Shown piece by piece: positions 5,807 through 6,398 of a stretch of DNA of 6,398 nucleotides. Both the position numbers and the translations under genes were made by a program. The notes below the pieces were generated by a model. It saw nothing but the letters and a program-made list of their open reading frames with translations, was not told the DNA's origin and did no database searches. The stretch is from Actinomycetes bacterium. Lineage in GTDB: Bacteria > Actinomycetota > Acidimicrobiia > Acidimicrobiales > Bog-793. Location of the stretch: assembly GCA_021785095.1 (NCBI GenBank), contig JAJYGM010000503.1:1-6398 (forward strand), given 5' to 3'. Numbering within the stretch: the stretch's first letter is position 1; each line of letters begins with the position of its first letter.

Positions 5807-5880
5807 CGCCAGATGAGTCCCTGGCGGGCCTCCGGCCCGAACTGCCAGCCGGGTGACCGGCTCGGCTGATGGCCTCTACG
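5807..5880 (+). promoter_or_regulatory. Fluoride riboswitch aptamer (crcB motif)
   Basis: The segment folds as this class does. P1 is CGCCAG (5807-5812) with CTGGCG (5821-5826), closed by the 8-nt loop ATGAGTCC, whose first bases AUG are class-conserved. The joining segment GAACTGCC (5839-5846) carries the conserved AACYGCC. P2 is GCC/GGC (5844-5846 with 5864-5866) extended by AGCCGG/CCGGCT, with one bulged C (5863) and a GTGA (GNRA) tetraloop. The 3' conserved strand TGATGGCCTCTAC (5867-5879) follows; as I recall it, this matches the Thermotoga petrophila aptamer exactly here. The pseudoknot pairs GAGTCC (5815-5820) with GGCCTC (5871-5876), but U5818 faces C5873. A small extra hairpin (5826-5838) sits between P1 and the joining segment. 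From knowledge of the family, the RNA binds fluoride through Mg2+ and turns downstream genes on. Read from memory of the consensus, without a covariance search. Confidence 0.88.
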
Positions 5881-5901
5881 CGATCAAAAAGAGCGTGGAG
5901 G
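5873..5901 (+). promoter_or_regulatory. Ribosome-site-sequestering hairpin, riboswitch expression platform
   Basis: CCTCTACGC (5873-5881) can pair with GCGTGGAGG (5893-5901) in nine base pairs, one of them G-U, around the 11-nt loop 5882-5892. The 3' arm contains the whole GGAGG Shine-Dalgarno element of the next gene. The 5' arm shares C5873-C5876 with the aptamer pseudoknot, so the two structures exclude each other. Without fluoride the hairpin should hide the ribosome site; with fluoride the pseudoknot should free it. There is no T run, so control of translation rather than transcription is indicated. Confidence 0.75.
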
Positions 5902-5902
5902 A

Positions 5903-6398
5903 ATGGTGACCGCAGGACTCGCCGTCGTCGAGCCCGAGGCTGTTCAGGCCCTGCAGGTGCTCACGATCGTGCTCGGCGCGCCGCTCGTGAGCGGCGTCAT
6001 CGCCCACGTCGAGGCACGCCTGCAGGGACGCCGCGGCCCGAGGATCCTCCAGCCGTACTACGACATCGTGAAGCTCTTCGGCAAGGAGACGCTGGTCACC
6101 GACCAGTCGAGCTGGGTGTTCCTCGCTGCGCCGGTCGTCGCCTTCGGCTGCTACCTCATCGTGCCGCTGCTCATCCCGGTCCTCACGACCTACGGCCTCC
6201 CGCTCGGCTACATGGGCGACATCCTGGGCGGCGGCTTCGTGCTCGCGCTCGCCGGCTTCTGCGTCGCGCTCGCAGCCGCGGAGTCCGGCGCGCCGTACGC
6301 GCAGCTCGGCAGCAGCAGGGCGATGACGTTCGGCGCCCTCGTCGAGCCCACGATCCTCTTCGTGGTCTTCGCCGTCGGCCTGATCACCAGCACCGACC
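5903..6398 (+). CDS. HyfC/HycD/NuoH-like membrane subunit of a formate hydrogenlyase or group 4 hydrogenase complex; 3' end outside window
   Basis: The frame stays open to the window edge, giving the first 165 residues. Such subunits anchor the hydrophilic [NiFe]-hydrogenase or oxidoreductase arm to the membrane and form the quinone-site-like crevice next to the ion-pumping subunits. Helices are predicted at about 17-37, 72-94, 105-125 and from 149. The first cytoplasmic loop carries ARLQGRRGPRILQPYYDIVK, the HyfC/HycD version of the NuoH QxRxGPxxxQP(x)DxxKL motif. The second holds GSSRAMTFGALVEP with the conserved acidic residue E147. The lack of the NuoH-specific NRVGPFG segment favours the hydrogenlyase branch over respiratory complex I. 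GGAGG (5897-5901) is 1 base from ATG 5903 but 4 from GTG 5906, so translation may really begin at the GTG. This is the first gene after the fluoride riboswitch and probably heads an operon continuing outside the window. Confidence 0.87.
   Translation, partial: MVTAGLAVVEPEAVQALQVLTIVLGAPLVSGVIAHVEARLQGRRGPRILQPYYDIVKLFGKETLVTDQSSWVFLAAPVVAFGCYLIVPLLIPVLTTYGLPLGYMGDILGGGFVLALAGFCVALAAAESGAPYAQLGSSRAMTFGALVEPTILFVVFAVGLITSTD

Noticed and set aside
5807..5880. Alternative identities for the leader: hammerhead ribozyme, SAM, molybdenum cofactor, nickel/cobalt or cyclic dinucleotide riboswitch
   Set aside because: The hammerhead core CUGANGA/GAAA and the signature segments of the other classes are missing, whereas the AUG loop, AACTGCC joint and TGATGGCCTCTAC strand together fit the fluoride class.
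1..6398. CRISPR arrays, tRNA or rRNA genes, insertion sequences
   Set aside because: No spaced direct repeats, no cloverleaf or rRNA-like stretch, and no transposase or terminal inverted repeats were seen on either strand.

Overview
The window is very GC-rich (roughly 70% by eye) with strong G/C bias at third codon positions. It holds six genes in three groups plus two compact control regions. The gene families and control style (DrrA/DrrB-type transporter, GTG starts, a probable leaderless regulator mRNA) suggest a high-GC actinobacterial lineage. The two-subunit glycine decarboxylase points away from typical Streptomyces or Mycobacterium and toward a deeper-branching group. That placement is inference, not proof.

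Region 1 (1-3316, + strand) is a glycine cleavage operon. It contains the 3' end of gcvT, then gcvPA and gcvPB, joined by 1-base and 4-base start/stop overlaps. Together they encode the aminomethyltransferase and both halves of the PLP-dependent glycine decarboxylase. The lipoyl carrier gene gcvH is not between gcvT and gcvPA and must lie elsewhere.

Region 2 (3342-5218, - strand) converges on gcvPB with only 25 bases between. It is a two-gene ABC exporter operon of the DrrA/DrrB drug-resistance type, with ATPase and permease overlapping by an ATGA. It is divergent from a small helix-turn-helix protein gene (5401-5772, + strand). Between them, at 5352-5400, is a symmetric control region. Two copies of the 17-bp palindrome GTCAAG-N5-CTTGAC are arranged so that each direction has a TTGACA -35 box and a -10-like box at 17-bp spacing. 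The layout suggests that the small protein represses or tunes both itself and the exporter.

Region 3 (5795-6398, + strand) is the most notable. A structured leader at 5807-5880 has the architecture and conserved bases of a fluoride riboswitch (crcB motif). Its 3' conserved segment can alternatively pair with the ribosome binding site of the next gene. That gene runs off the window and encodes a NuoH/HyfC-like membrane subunit of a formate hydrogenlyase or group 4 [NiFe]-hydrogenase type complex. The arrangement predicts fluoride-induced translation of a hydrogenase/formate hydrogenlyase operon.
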